A stretch of 34,324 bases of DNA from Microcaldota archaeon (lineage in GTDB: Archaea; Micrarchaeota; Micrarchaeia; Micrarchaeales; Micrarchaeaceae): assembly GCA_021792775.1 (NCBI GenBank), contig JAJYTZ010000008.1:1-34324 (forward strand), in the 5' to 3' direction. How positions within the stretch are numbered: position 1 is the first letter of the stretch; every line of letters starts with the position of its first letter. Shown here one piece after another: positions 12,519 through 21,258 of this stretch. Made by a program: the position numbers and the translations under genes. The notes under the pieces were generated by a model. It saw only the letters and a program-made list of their open reading frames with translations. It ran no database searches and had not been told where the DNA came from.

Positions 12519-14201
12519 ATGAATATAAATAGAGGCGTTTTGGTTTACATTTTGGTTGCGGTAGTGGTAGTCGCAGCTGTGGCTATCGCAGCAAGCATGC
12601 TGATAAATAATGGCTATTCTGTAACAGTAGGGATTGTTCCGCTCAACTCTAAGGGAAATGTGACCTACTCCGGCCTTTATCCATACAACACAACATTCTT
12701 CAGCATACTTGTGAACAACACGGGAAACGGAAAGATATCAAACTTGCCGATTGTTGTGTATGTAAATGGTAAGACCTACGATACTTACAACGTTACAATA
12801 CCGAAAGGGGAGGGGACGGCAATCCATATGAATTACACTTATACTGTGCCAGGAAACTTCGTTTTCGGCGCGGTCGCAGATCCTGCGGGTTTGTTCAAGC
12901 TGACCAATAGGACGCAGGCATCGAACACTGTAACCATATCGATCAATACTCCAACGACTCCTTCTCCTTACCTGACCCTTTCTTCAAACGGGATATTAAG
13001 CAGTGAGGATACTGCTTTAGAGACATATGGGATAGGCATGGCTTACCTTTTTGGCAAGGTGTATAACTCCAGCACATTTTCCGAGATGACCGGTCCCGCC
13101 GTATCGGGAACCTTGCTGAACGCTCTGGCTCCTTATACAAGTCAGGTCTTCGCTGCTTACATTGGTTATAGGAATGGAAGCCATGCGTACACTTCCTGGA
13201 TGCAGGGCACCCAAAGCCCTTACCTGATATCGAAACTGTTCAGTTCTAAGGGAATAAAGAGCACTAGGGAGATTGTGTCGGGAAACACAGTATATGCTGG
13301 GCTTATAGACAATAACACCAGCTTCTGCATGGATTACCATATGGGCTGGACAAGGATATCTTATTATCAGTCTAATAGCATAGGATGCTCGGCATTCTTT
13401 GGTCAGAATGCAACCGCTTCGGAAAAGCTGATTGGAAATGCGATCAATTCCAGCAATACTTTGCTTGGGTACAGCGAAAGGTTCATGTACACGAATTCGA
13501 TAGGGGCAGGATCCGGGTTTGCGTATTCGCCCAACGCCATCTCCTTCGTCAATTTTTTCTACAGTAGCCATGGTGCTTTCGCTGCTCTTGTACAAAAGAA
13601 CAAGAGTATGTCGGGAAATTACTCTCCTGTGTGCGCAGGTTCGCTTGTCAACTCGTCGCATAATGGGAGTGTGTGCAGCTCGAGTATAGTCGGCCTTGCA
13701 AACCTTACAGGTTATGCGCTCACAAACTCGACAGAGTTCTTCAAAGGTTATAGACTCAGCCTGTATTCCATAGTGAATGAGAGTTCCATATCAAATGAGT
13801 ATTCGAATGCTGCCGGACTTATTGGCTCTCTCGGATTCAACGGAACCCCTCTTCGTTTCCGGTCTTATTTCAATAACACGTGCAACACCTCTAACAGTCT
13901 TATTACATGCAAGGTAGAGAGCTTCAACCCTGCCAACGAGATAGCAAACCTGAGCTTTTATAACAGGTTTAACGGAAATATACTGATAAACTCAGCGTCG
14001 TGCTACATAGGAGTACCTGTCATTGAGACGCTCAATCTTACCATTCCCTCCAACTCGGTAGGATCTGCGCTCGTTGATTGCGCTGCACCATCCACAAAAA
14101 CGTTCAGTCTGGTAACAGACTACAATTTGGCTGTGAACTACACTTATGCAGGGCACAACGAATCTCTGAAGGGAATTGTCGGCATGTCAAATTTCAAGTA
14201 A
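12519..14201 (+). CDS. Large membrane-anchored, heavily sequon-bearing surface protein
   Basis: 560 residues. A single N-terminal hydrophobic helix (about 7-30, VLVYILVAVVVVAAVAIAAS) anchors an extracellular part. Residues 30-145 look like a CARDB/Ig-like beta domain (PLNSKGNVTYS, NTGNGKISNLPIVVYVNG, VPGNFVFGAVADP). A TPTTPSP linker leads into a 400-residue region of unknown fold with paired cysteines, Gly/Ser/Asn/Tyr-rich. About 25 N-x-S/T sequons are spread over the whole exposed part, pointing to dense N-glycosylation. The ATG lies 5 bp behind the winged-helix gene. It may be a cell-surface or S-layer-associated protein; substrate unknown. It is much larger than, but similar in design to, the protein at 4103. 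Confidence 0.75.
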   Translation: MNINRGVLVYILVAVVVVAAVAIAASMLINNGYSVTVGIVPLNSKGNVTYSGLYPYNTTFFSILVNNTGNGKISNLPIVVYVNGKTYDTYNVTIPKGEGTAIHMNYTYTVPGNFVFGAVADPAGLFKLTNRTQASNTVTISINTPTTPSPYLTLSSNGILSSEDTALETYGIGMAYLFGKVYNSSTFSEMTGPAVSGTLLNALAPYTSQVFAAYIGYRNGSHAYTSWMQGTQSPYLISKLFSSKGIKSTREIVSGNTVYAGLIDNNTSFCMDYHMGWTRISYYQSNSIGCSAFFGQNATASEKLIGNAINSSNTLLGYSERFMYTNSIGAGSGFAYSPNAISFVNFFYSSHGAFAALVQKNKSMSGNYSPVCAGSLVNSSHNGSVCSSSIVGLANLTGYALTNSTEFFKGYRLSLYSIVNESSISNEYSNAAGLIGSLGFNGTPLRFRSYFNNTCNTSNSLITCKVESFNPANEIANLSFYNRFNGNILINSASCYIGVPVIETLNLTIPSNSVGSALVDCAAPSTKTFSLVTDYNLAVNYTYAGHNESLKGIVGMSNFK

Positions 14202-14210
14202 GACAAGGAT

Positions 14211-14468
14211 TCAACTTACAACGAAGTCTTTCGCTCCCTTGCCTTTAGGGAAGACCTTGCAGTTTCTTGTGTGCACAGGAAGACCAATCTCGTTCGAGAT
14301 TCTTTCTGCCTCTCGTAGCTCAAGATTCCTGTCTGCGAATAGCTCGAGGCTCTTTCCGCGGCCAAAACCGACCAGCACCTTCTTGAACACGATGTGTTGG
14401 TACATTCCCCCGCTCTTTACCCTTACTCTCACTTCTTCCTCAGGAAATGCACTTTTGACATTCGGCAT
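14211..14468 (-). CDS. Hypothetical 85-aa protein
   Basis: A basic protein (EEVRVRVKSGGMYQHIVFKK, FGRGKSLELFADRN, ERISNEIGLPVHTRNCKVFPKGKGAKDFV) with a probable beta-beta-alpha-beta order. I do not recognise it. The size, charge and a single cysteine suggest a small nucleic-acid-binding protein, but nothing proves it. It starts about 26 bp from a TATA element shared with nuoH and converges on the surface-protein gene with a 9-bp gap. Confidence 0.6.
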   Translation of the reverse strand: MPNVKSAFPEEEVRVRVKSGGMYQHIVFKKVLVGFGRGKSLELFADRNLELREAERISNEIGLPVHTRNCKVFPKGKGAKDFVVS

Positions 14469-14488
14469 AGATATGCTCAGCTGGTCGC

Positions 14489-14498
14489 ATATTTAAAG
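14489..14498. promoter_or_regulatory. Bidirectional TATA box between the 14468 gene and the nuo operon
   Basis: ATATTTAAAG, near-symmetric, lies about 25 bp from ATG 14468 (minus) and about 35 bp from the nuoH start (plus). It is the only good promoter candidate ahead of the seven-gene nuo run. Confidence 0.55.
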
Positions 14499-14527
14499 TT
14501 TCCTTGCTCAACTCTTAGTGTGGTAGT

Positions 14528-15562
14528 TTGATAATAAATTCTGGTGTGGTTGGGTCGTATTATTCTTATATCCGCGGGGCATTGCACAGCTATCCATACC
14601 TGAATGACAGATGGCTATTGCTATTGCTTGCTCTAATCGCCTTCGGCATAATAATAGCTGTGATCGTGAGCTTATTCACTGTTCTTGTAGGATGGTTGGA
14701 GAGGAAGGTGATTGCGCGTGCGCAGTCGAGGCGGGGGCCTACTTATGTCGGGAAGTTCGGTCTCCTGCAGAATATCGCGGATGCAATAAAGCTCCTTTCT
14801 AAGGAGAACATTGTACCGGCAATGTCAGACAAGAGAGTATTTCCGCTGATGCTGCCCGCCATTTACGCAGTATATCTGATAGCGCTTGCGTTTATACCTA
14901 TGACAGGGGCTTTTGTTGGAATCGATGCGAGTATCGCCCTCATAGTAGTATTTATGCTTCTATCTTTCGTGCCCATTATGCTTTTCATAGCAGGATGGAC
15001 GAGTGGGAACAAGTTCGGCTCTATAAGCGCGCAGAGGTCGATAGTGCTGCTCCTTAGTTATGAGATCCCGCTCATACTTGTTATCGCTGCAATAGCGATG
15101 CTCTCCAATACATACAGCCTTACCGGGATAGTCTCTGCACAATCCCACTTATGGTACATAATCATGATGCCCATAGGGTTTATTGTGTTTTTCATAGTCA
15201 TGCTGGCTGAGCTTGAGAGGCCCCCATTCGACCTTAGAGAGGCGGACAGCGAACTCATTGCAGGGTGGCTTACTGATGTTGGAGCTCCTTACTACGCTCT
15301 CGCCCTTTTCTTGGACTACACGAGAATGTTTGTCGGTTCGCTGCTCATCGCTGTGCTTTTCCTAGGAGGATGGAGCGGGCCGTTTCTGCCGCCAGCCGTA
15401 TGGATGGCGATAAAGGTGCTTCTCTTGACTTTCCTTTTCATAGTAATAAGGGCTGCGACGGTGCGATTTAGGCTTGACCAGACACTTAGGATAGGTTGGG
15501 TTTATCTTCTCCCTGCTTCAGTAATCAATTTAATTATTACATTCGCATTGTTTGTGAGGTGA
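14528..15562 (+). CDS. nuoH: NADH-quinone oxidoreductase-like subunit H
   Basis: 344 residues, about eight membrane helices. Seen: WLERKVIARAQSRRGPTYVGKFGLLQNIADAIKLLSKE, the loop that faces the quinone channel, and ELERPPFDLREADSELIAGW, the invariant acidic loop. NuoH joins the Complex I peripheral arm to the antiporter-like pumps and lines the quinone site. The start is TTG 14528; there is no ATG nearby, and GTG 14546 is the alternative. It opens a tight H-I-J-K-L-M-N operon. The peripheral subunits NuoA-D and any NADH module E-G are not in this window, so the electron donor is unknown. Confidence 0.95.
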   Translation: MIINSGVVGSYYSYIRGALHSYPYLNDRWLLLLLALIAFGIIIAVIVSLFTVLVGWLERKVIARAQSRRGPTYVGKFGLLQNIADAIKLLSKENIVPAMSDKRVFPLMLPAIYAVYLIALAFIPMTGAFVGIDASIALIVVFMLLSFVPIMLFIAGWTSGNKFGSISAQRSIVLLLSYEIPLILVIAAIAMLSNTYSLTGIVSAQSHLWYIIMMPIGFIVFFIVMLAELERPPFDLREADSELIAGWLTDVGAPYYALALFLDYTRMFVGSLLIAVLFLGGWSGPFLPPAVWMAIKVLLLTFLFIVIRAATVRFRLDQTLRIGWVYLLPASVINLIITFALFVR

Positions 15563-15605
15563 TTAGATATCGATAATAGACCCGATTGCTAAGACTGCCA
15601 GAAAC

Positions 15606-15932
15606 ATGATAACCAAGCCCATCACCCTGAATTTCCCGGAAGAAAGGGAAGTTGCTCTAGACAATTACAGGGGCATACATAAATTGGATATGAAGACCTG
15701 CATAAGCTGCGGAGCATGTGCAAGGATATGCCCTAACCAGACCATAGAGATGGTAGACACTCCAACCGATAAAGGACAGAAGAAGATGCCGCAGATAAAC
15801 CTTGAGCGCTGTCTATTCTGCGCGCTCTGTGAAGAGGTCTGTCCTACAGACTGTTTGGTGCTCACAAAAAATTATGAATTTGAGGCATACGACAGAAGAA
15901 ATTTCCTGAAGAGGCCTGAAGACCTCAAATAG
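15606..15932 (+). CDS. nuoI: NuoI-like 2x[4Fe-4S] ferredoxin subunit
   Basis: 108 residues with two cubane motifs, CISCGACARICP and CLFCALCEEVCP, the N6a/N6b clusters that pass electrons to N2 and quinone. The fold ends EAYDRRNFLKRPEDL, as in other NuoI. It is shorter than most relatives. The frame continues 13 codons upstream to a TAG at 15564 and reads IIDPIAKTARNM just before the ATG, similar to the amphipathic N-terminus common in NuoI. Only ATA or ATT codons could start that extension, so either the protein is short or a rare start is used. Confidence 0.92.
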   Translation: MITKPITLNFPEEREVALDNYRGIHKLDMKTCISCGACARICPNQTIEMVDTPTDKGQKKMPQINLERCLFCALCEEVCPTDCLVLTKNYEFEAYDRRNFLKRPEDLK

Positions 15933-15940
15933 GTTTTGTT

Positions 15941-16420
15941 ATGCTCGCTGCTTACTTTGATGTTGCTGTTGGGATTGCAGAGATATTTGTAGCGGTTGCG
16001 CTCTTTAGGCTTAGGGAGATGCTGCATATAGGAATAGCGCTCTCTCTTATTTTCTTCTTCAATTCGCTGGTATTCATCATCGCTTCACAGCCGCTGCTTG
16101 CTGTACTTCAGCTCTTTGTTGCGATAGGGGGAATATCGACATATTTCATAATAGGAGTCGCGGCCATCGGAGTCTCTAAGTTCAGATATGTGAGGTTTGG
16201 ATTACTCGCGTTCTCTGCGATTCTGATATTCGTTCTGTTATCATACTCAGTAAGCGGCATATTCGGATCGAATCTGAGAAGTAGCAATCCTATAGGTGCG
16301 CATGAGGCAGGCTTTCAGTTTAATGGCTATGTCCCAGTATTTTACCTTGTTACCTTGCTTCTCTTCGGGATAGGGCTCGGCTCGGTTGCACTCTTCCAAA
16401 AAATAAGGAATAATAGATGA
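15941..16420 (+). CDS. nuoJ: NADH-quinone oxidoreductase-like subunit J
   Basis: 159 residues with five predicted helices (2-22, 30-53, 57-80, 87-107, 133-153). Sequence identity clues are weak, as usual for NuoJ, but the hydropathy profile, length and position between nuoI and nuoK are decisive. The extracytoplasmic loop before the last helix carries GSNLRSSNPIGAHEAGFQFNG. NuoJ packs beside NuoK and contributes to the E-channel between the quinone site and the antiporter modules. Its TGA overlaps the nuoK ATG by 4 bp. Confidence 0.85.
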   Translation: MLAAYFDVAVGIAEIFVAVALFRLREMLHIGIALSLIFFFNSLVFIIASQPLLAVLQLFVAIGGISTYFIIGVAAIGVSKFRYVRFGLLAFSAILIFVLLSYSVSGIFGSNLRSSNPIGAHEAGFQFNGYVPVFYLVTLLLFGIGLGSVALFQKIRNNR

Positions 16421-16710
16421 TAGGGTTTTTTGTGGTTCTGGGGCTTGCGCTTTTCGCGATCGGCCTATCCGGAACTTTTGCAAGCAGGCACCTTGTGCTG
16501 ATTATCTTATCTACAGAGATAATGATAATGGCAGGATCTCTTGTAGGTGTGGGGATGTTCGATTATTTTGGAGGTAGCGTGATACCATTTCTATTCTCTA
16601 TATGGGCGATAGCGGCAGTTGGCATATTGCTGCTTGTGCTCTTCTACAGGTATATGGCCGTATATGACACAAGCCTTGATGTTGGAGTAATCTCAAAGTT
16701 GAAGAGGTAA
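16417..16710 (+). CDS. nuoK: NADH-quinone oxidoreductase-like subunit K
   Basis: 97 residues with three helices. The conserved glutamate of helix 2 is kept (VLIILSTEIMIMAGSL, equivalent to E36 in E. coli NuoK). In helix 3, where relatives have AAAEAAIGL, this protein has FSIWAIAAVGILLLV, so the second glutamate (E72 equivalent) is absent by eye alignment. The length is normal. NuoK forms part of the proton path between NuoJ and NuoN; its start overlaps the nuoJ stop. Confidence 0.93.
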   Translation: MIGFFVVLGLALFAIGLSGTFASRHLVLIILSTEIMIMAGSLVGVGMFDYFGGSVIPFLFSIWAIAAVGILLLVLFYRYMAVYDTSLDVGVISKLKR

Positions 16711-16714
16711 GAAC

Positions 16715-18475
16715 ATGTTCGAACTTATAGTATTGGCACCGACCCTCATCGCTGCGCTGTTCTGCATCGTTGTCGTCGACAAAAAGGTGAGGCTGACCGG
16801 ATATGTATCGATACTTGCCTCACTCCTTACCTTTGCTATCGCGGTATATCTTTTCTTTTATATGCCATCCTCTTCAACAAACATAAGCTGGTTCTCTGTT
16901 GCTGGACATCTGTTCAGCATAAGCATCACTTCCGACCACATAAATATGATGCTGCTGATGCTTGTCGCTTTCATCTCGCCCCTCATAATGATTTATTCTA
17001 TGGGCTTTTTTGATGATATAAAAGAACATAGGAGGTTCTATGCGGAGATGAACCTGTTCGCAGCTTCCATGCTCTTCTTCGCGATATCGGCCAACTTTAT
17101 CGCTCTCATAATAGCATGGGAAGGGCTTGGAATAACCAGCTATCTACTCATAGGGTTTTGGTACCATAAAAAGGATGCGGCTACCGCCGCAAGGGAGTCA
17201 ATCAGCATAATAATAATCGGAGATGTGGCGATGCTTGCTGCGCTAATCATGCTGTTAAACGCATACGGGACTACCAGTTTCGCTTACATCTCCGCGCAGC
17301 CGGCCGGCTATCAGATATATCTTGCATTTGCGCTTGTGGTGCTTGCTATCTTTACAAAGTCTGCACAGTTCCCGTTCAGCGGATGGCTCCCTAAGGCTAT
17401 GGAAGGTCCGACTCCCGTATCTGCCTTTCTGCATTCCTCTACAATGGTCAAGGCAGGCGTGTTCCTCGCGATAATATTTATGCCTCTCCTTTTTAGACTG
17501 GGTTTGCTGCCTCTCGTGTTTGTGATAGGAGCAGTTACCGCTGCGATTGGAGTCCTTAATGCGATGTCAGGAAGCCACATCAAGAGGATACTCGCCTATT
17601 CCACTTTGGAGGATCTTGGGCTTATGCTTGTTGCTGTGGGATTGAACTCGGTTATTGCGGCTGTCCTTCTTTTCATAACACAGACGTTCTATAAGGCGCT
17701 TCTCTTCCTTGATGCAGGGTCTATAATGAAGGCAAACAATGAGGAATCGAATATATTCAAGCTAAGAGAATCAGGCGGCAACAAACTGGTTTTCTGGACA
17801 GCCGTTATCGGAGTGCTCTCCATAGCCGGTGTTTTTCCTCTAAGCGGTTTCCTTGGGAAGATGGGACTTGAGGTGTCTGCAACTAACATATACACATACA
17901 TCTTCCTTGTGTTGGTGGAGCTTGGCACAAGCTTCTACATATTCAGGTGGATATTCATACCGATGAGGAATTCGGAAAGAGGAAAGATTGCGGAGAGTCC
18001 GAGTAATATGCCTGCAAGCATGGTGGTTCCGCAGGTTGTACTTGCTTTTGCTGTGGTCGCAGCAACAGCCCTTTATTTCTTCGTTCCGGGATATCTTGGT
18101 ATAAGCAATGTAAGTTTTGGTTATATCGCACCTGTAGTAGAGACAGTACTTGTTATCACTGGTGGAGGAACCGCCTATTACTTATACAAGAAGGGGCATA
18201 AGGTCAGGATTAACGGTGGCTTGTTCACGGTTGTGCACAGCATTGATTTGATAAACGCCTTCTACATTCTTCTTTCCAAGTTCGTGCTGCTTGTTTCTAA
18301 AGTCGCCGAACTTTTTGATTACTTGATATACATCATATTTGCGCTCTTTGGCTTCGTAACGGTTTTTCTAGGAAGGAAGATGCGCAATATCGTAAGCGGA
18401 AACCTTAATCTGTATACAGCGTGGATAGTTATCGGAATGGTGATATTGATAATCGCGATGGTGTTTGTGCTATGA
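16715..18475 (+). CDS. nuoL: NADH-quinone oxidoreductase-like subunit L (antiporter-like pump)
   Basis: 586 residues, about 16 helices. Seen: the TM5 glutamate in IIAWEGLGITSYLLIGFWYHK, the broken-helix lysine in IFTKSAQFPFSGWLPKAMEGPTPVSAFLHSSTMVKAGVFL, and AYSTLEDLGLMLVAVG. The C-terminus keeps the features of the lateral helix and final anchor (residues about 500-586), marking it as NuoL rather than MrpA/NuoM. It is the distal proton-pumping module. nuoM starts inside its stop codon (ATGA). Confidence 0.95.
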   Translation: MFELIVLAPTLIAALFCIVVVDKKVRLTGYVSILASLLTFAIAVYLFFYMPSSSTNISWFSVAGHLFSISITSDHINMMLLMLVAFISPLIMIYSMGFFDDIKEHRRFYAEMNLFAASMLFFAISANFIALIIAWEGLGITSYLLIGFWYHKKDAATAARESISIIIIGDVAMLAALIMLLNAYGTTSFAYISAQPAGYQIYLAFALVVLAIFTKSAQFPFSGWLPKAMEGPTPVSAFLHSSTMVKAGVFLAIIFMPLLFRLGLLPLVFVIGAVTAAIGVLNAMSGSHIKRILAYSTLEDLGLMLVAVGLNSVIAAVLLFITQTFYKALLFLDAGSIMKANNEESNIFKLRESGGNKLVFWTAVIGVLSIAGVFPLSGFLGKMGLEVSATNIYTYIFLVLVELGTSFYIFRWIFIPMRNSERGKIAESPSNMPASMVVPQVVLAFAVVAATALYFFVPGYLGISNVSFGYIAPVVETVLVITGGGTAYYLYKKGHKVRINGGLFTVVHSIDLINAFYILLSKFVLLVSKVAELFDYLIYIIFALFGFVTVFLGRKMRNIVSGNLNLYTAWIVIGMVILIIAMVFVL

Positions 18476-19875
18476 TATTCTTTCCAGCTATAATATTGGT
18501 CCTTTTCCTGGGAATCCTATCGGTTCTCTTATTGGATAAGAGATTTTCGAGGCCAGCCGCGACTCTCTTCTCAGCTATCGCGCTTGCGATAATAATCATT
18601 ATGTTTGTTTATTATCTGTCAGGAAGGACAGCCAATTATTCTGAGACGGTACAATACATAAGCGCATTTGGGATATCCCTGCAGTTCTTTGCGAACGGTT
18701 TTTCTGTGCCGCTGAGCCTTCTTGCAGGCATAGTAGGGCTTGCGGCCATAATCGGAGGCAACCCGCTGCAGGAAAAAGGAAAAGTTGCGAACTCGCTTGT
18801 CCTCCTCTTTGAAGCGACTGCAATAGGGCTCTTTGCCTCTGGCAACCTTTTCCTCTTCTTCATCTTTTGGGATATTGGCGTAATAGCCGCGTTCTTCATG
18901 ATAAGCTATTTAGGGGACGGAAACCATCTCAATTCCGCAAAGATATACCTTTTATATTCGCTCCTTGCGAGTGCGCTCCTTCTCTTCGGCATCTTGATGA
19001 TATATTTCTATACGCCGATAAGGTCGTTCAGCATAAGTATAATAGAGGCAAATGCACAGATGATACCCCTAGGGGTGCAGGAAGTGATATTCGTTTCGCT
19101 CCTCATCGCATTCATGATAAAGATGCCTGTGTTCCCGTTCCATTCCTGGATGCAGAGTGCGTACTCTGACGCTTCGACACAGGGATCCATGCTTATAGCA
19201 GGGCTGCTCTCGAAGTTTGGAGCTTATGGAATCCTGCTCCTCTTTCTGATGCTGCCTGTCGCAAGGACCTACGCTCCGTACATACTCATAATTGCGATAG
19301 CATCGGCATTCTATGCGGCACTGAACGGAATAAGGAAGGACGACCTAAAGAGAATGGCGGCATTTACGAGTATGGCTGAGAGCGCAGTGATACTTACAGG
19401 GATAGCCGCATTCAGCATCTTCGGGTTGGATGGTGCAGTATATGGGATGCTGGCGTTTGGATTGGGCATCGCTCTCCTCTTCCTGAGCATAGGGTCGATA
19501 GAGTTCATGTTCGGGTCAAAGCACATGAGCATACTGAATGGGGTAGTGAAGGAAGCGGCATCGAGTGCGTATTCTTTCCTTTTTGGTGTATTTGCAGCGA
19601 CAGGGGTGCCTATAACAGCAGCTTTCATAGCTGACCTGCTTATATTCATAGGCGCGGATAAGAGCTTTGGAGTTTTAGGATTGATTCCTCTCTTCAGTAT
19701 AATAATTGTGGGGGCTTACCTTTACTACGCGATAAACAAATCGTTCTTTGACACGGAGAGCAGCGTAGAGATTGTTAGGTATGAGACAGGACACTGGAAT
19801 CCGTCTTACGCCTTGCTCATTTTCTCGATACTGGCTCTTGGGATAGTTCCTTCCTTGATTTTGGGATTTAGATGA
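18472..19875 (+). CDS. nuoM: NADH-quinone oxidoreductase-like subunit M (antiporter-like pump)
   Basis: 467 residues from ATG 18472, which overlaps the nuoL stop; an upstream in-frame start at 18421 would bury 50 bp in nuoL. Fourteen helices. Seen: IKMPVFPFHSWMQSAYSDASTQGSMLIAGLLSKFGAYGILL with the broken-helix and TM8 lysines. Where most NuoM have a glutamate in TM5 (FFEAxLIPM type), this one has FIFWDIGVIAAFFMISYLGD, an aspartate. The normally conserved LPDAHTEAPT loop is also altered to MQSAYSDAST. Pump function is likely but with a modified proton relay. Confidence 0.93.
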   Translation: MIFFPAIILVLFLGILSVLLLDKRFSRPAATLFSAIALAIIIIMFVYYLSGRTANYSETVQYISAFGISLQFFANGFSVPLSLLAGIVGLAAIIGGNPLQEKGKVANSLVLLFEATAIGLFASGNLFLFFIFWDIGVIAAFFMISYLGDGNHLNSAKIYLLYSLLASALLLFGILMIYFYTPIRSFSISIIEANAQMIPLGVQEVIFVSLLIAFMIKMPVFPFHSWMQSAYSDASTQGSMLIAGLLSKFGAYGILLLFLMLPVARTYAPYILIIAIASAFYAALNGIRKDDLKRMAAFTSMAESAVILTGIAAFSIFGLDGAVYGMLAFGLGIALLFLSIGSIEFMFGSKHMSILNGVVKEAASSAYSFLFGVFAATGVPITAAFIADLLIFIGADKSFGVLGLIPLFSIIIVGAYLYYAINKSFFDTESSVEIVRYETGHWNPSYALLIFSILALGIVPSLILGFR

Positions 19876-21257
19876 TTCATAGCATAGTAGAGTATGGGAT
19901 TCCGCTGATAATCCTAGCTATGGTAACAGGGGGGTTCGCGTTCCTAAGGCGTAGAGACAGAGGACCAATGGCGCTTACAGGACTCTTCTTGATAATCGCT
20001 TTTGGGATTGGATTACTCGCGTTCCATTCAGGGTATGATTTTGTAGAGTTTGGAATATTGAGGATAGATGGGTTCTCAAGCATGCTTCTCTCCTTTTTCG
20101 CGATAGCGTTGTTGTTGGTGCTTATGCTAGCCAAAGATGAGGAAGAGCCGGGCCTCTTCAATATGCTTTTCTGCCTGGCTGCTTCAGGAGTGTTCTTTGT
20201 TGTGCTCTCCTACTCTCTCTTATCTCTTATGATGGCGATTGAACTCATCTCCGCAGCTACCGCGCTTATGGTATTAAATGGAGGGAAAAAGAGAATTGAA
20301 CCGGCAGTGAAGCTCTTTGTGATAAGCACTGTGGCGATATCTGTATTCGTTTTTGCGGTTGTGATGATAATGCCTTACGACCTTAGCTTTGCGATAGCAC
20401 CTTTGCAGATGAATACAGGGCTGGTAGGCAGCTCTTTGATTATGCTTGCGGCAGTGCTTTTTGTAGTGGCGCTTGCGGTAGAGGCAGGGCTCTTCCCCTT
20501 TAACATTTGGATGGCAGATGTGTATCAGGGAGCACAGGGACACGTTACCGCGCTTCTTTCAGGAGTGAACAAGAAAGTAGCGTTCATTGCGATATTATAT
20601 GTCTTCTTCGTGGTGTTCGCCGGTTATACTAAGGTACTTTCGCCTTTGTTTGAATTGATAGCGATATTGACAATGTTCTTCGGAAATCTTGTAGCGATGG
20701 TGCAGAAGGACGTGAAAAGGATGCTCGCCTATTCGTCGATATCCCAGGCTGGTTACATACTGATAGGGATTGCAGTAGGCACGACACTGGGGCTTGATGC
20801 GTCCCTATTCCAGATAATCGCGCATACGTTTATGACGATAGGCGCATTCGGGATTGTCATGTGGTTGGGGAGCAGGGGAATCAACACGGTAGATGATTAC
20901 AAAGGGCTTTTCCAGAGAAATGGGTTTATGGGTGTGGCTTTTGCGATCCTGCTTCTCTCTATGGCAGGAGTACCGCCGCTGATGGGATTTGTTGGGAAGT
21001 TCTTGCTCTTCTCTTCTGCAATAGGTTCTGGATTGGTAGCGCTTGCGGTAATCGGGATAATAAACAGCTTCATTTCGATATATTACTATGGAAAAGTGAT
21101 TGTCTCGATGGCAGATAGAACGGAAAAGGGAAGTTTGCATCCGAGCATTGGAGTGATAGCAGTGACACTCATCTGCCTACTAGTGGTGCTTGTTGTTGGA
21201 CTATATCCGCAACCTTTAATATCAATTCTTTCTAAGTCTGTGCTGTCAGTATTCTGA
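19872..21257 (+). CDS. nuoN: NADH-quinone oxidoreductase-like subunit N (antiporter-like pump)
   Basis: 461 residues and 14 helices; ATG overlaps the nuoM stop by 4 bp. Seen: the TM5 glutamate in SLLSLMMAIELISAATALMVLNG, the broken-helix region VEAGLFPFNIWMADVYQGAQGHVTALLSGVNKKVAF with its lysines, and VKRMLAYSSISQAGYILIGIAVG. It is the antiporter module next to NuoK. The stop codon (21255-21257) is followed after one base by tRNA-Pro, so this mRNA presumably reads into the tRNA. Confidence 0.94.
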   Translation: MIHSIVEYGIPLIILAMVTGGFAFLRRRDRGPMALTGLFLIIAFGIGLLAFHSGYDFVEFGILRIDGFSSMLLSFFAIALLLVLMLAKDEEEPGLFNMLFCLAASGVFFVVLSYSLLSLMMAIELISAATALMVLNGGKKRIEPAVKLFVISTVAISVFVFAVVMIMPYDLSFAIAPLQMNTGLVGSSLIMLAAVLFVVALAVEAGLFPFNIWMADVYQGAQGHVTALLSGVNKKVAFIAILYVFFVVFAGYTKVLSPLFELIAILTMFFGNLVAMVQKDVKRMLAYSSISQAGYILIGIAVGTTLGLDASLFQIIAHTFMTIGAFGIVMWLGSRGINTVDDYKGLFQRNGFMGVAFAILLLSMAGVPPLMGFVGKFLLFSSAIGSGLVALAVIGIINSFISIYYYGKVIVSMADRTEKGSLHPSIGVIAVTLICLLVVLVVGLYPQPLISILSKSVLSVF

Positions 21258-21258
21258 G

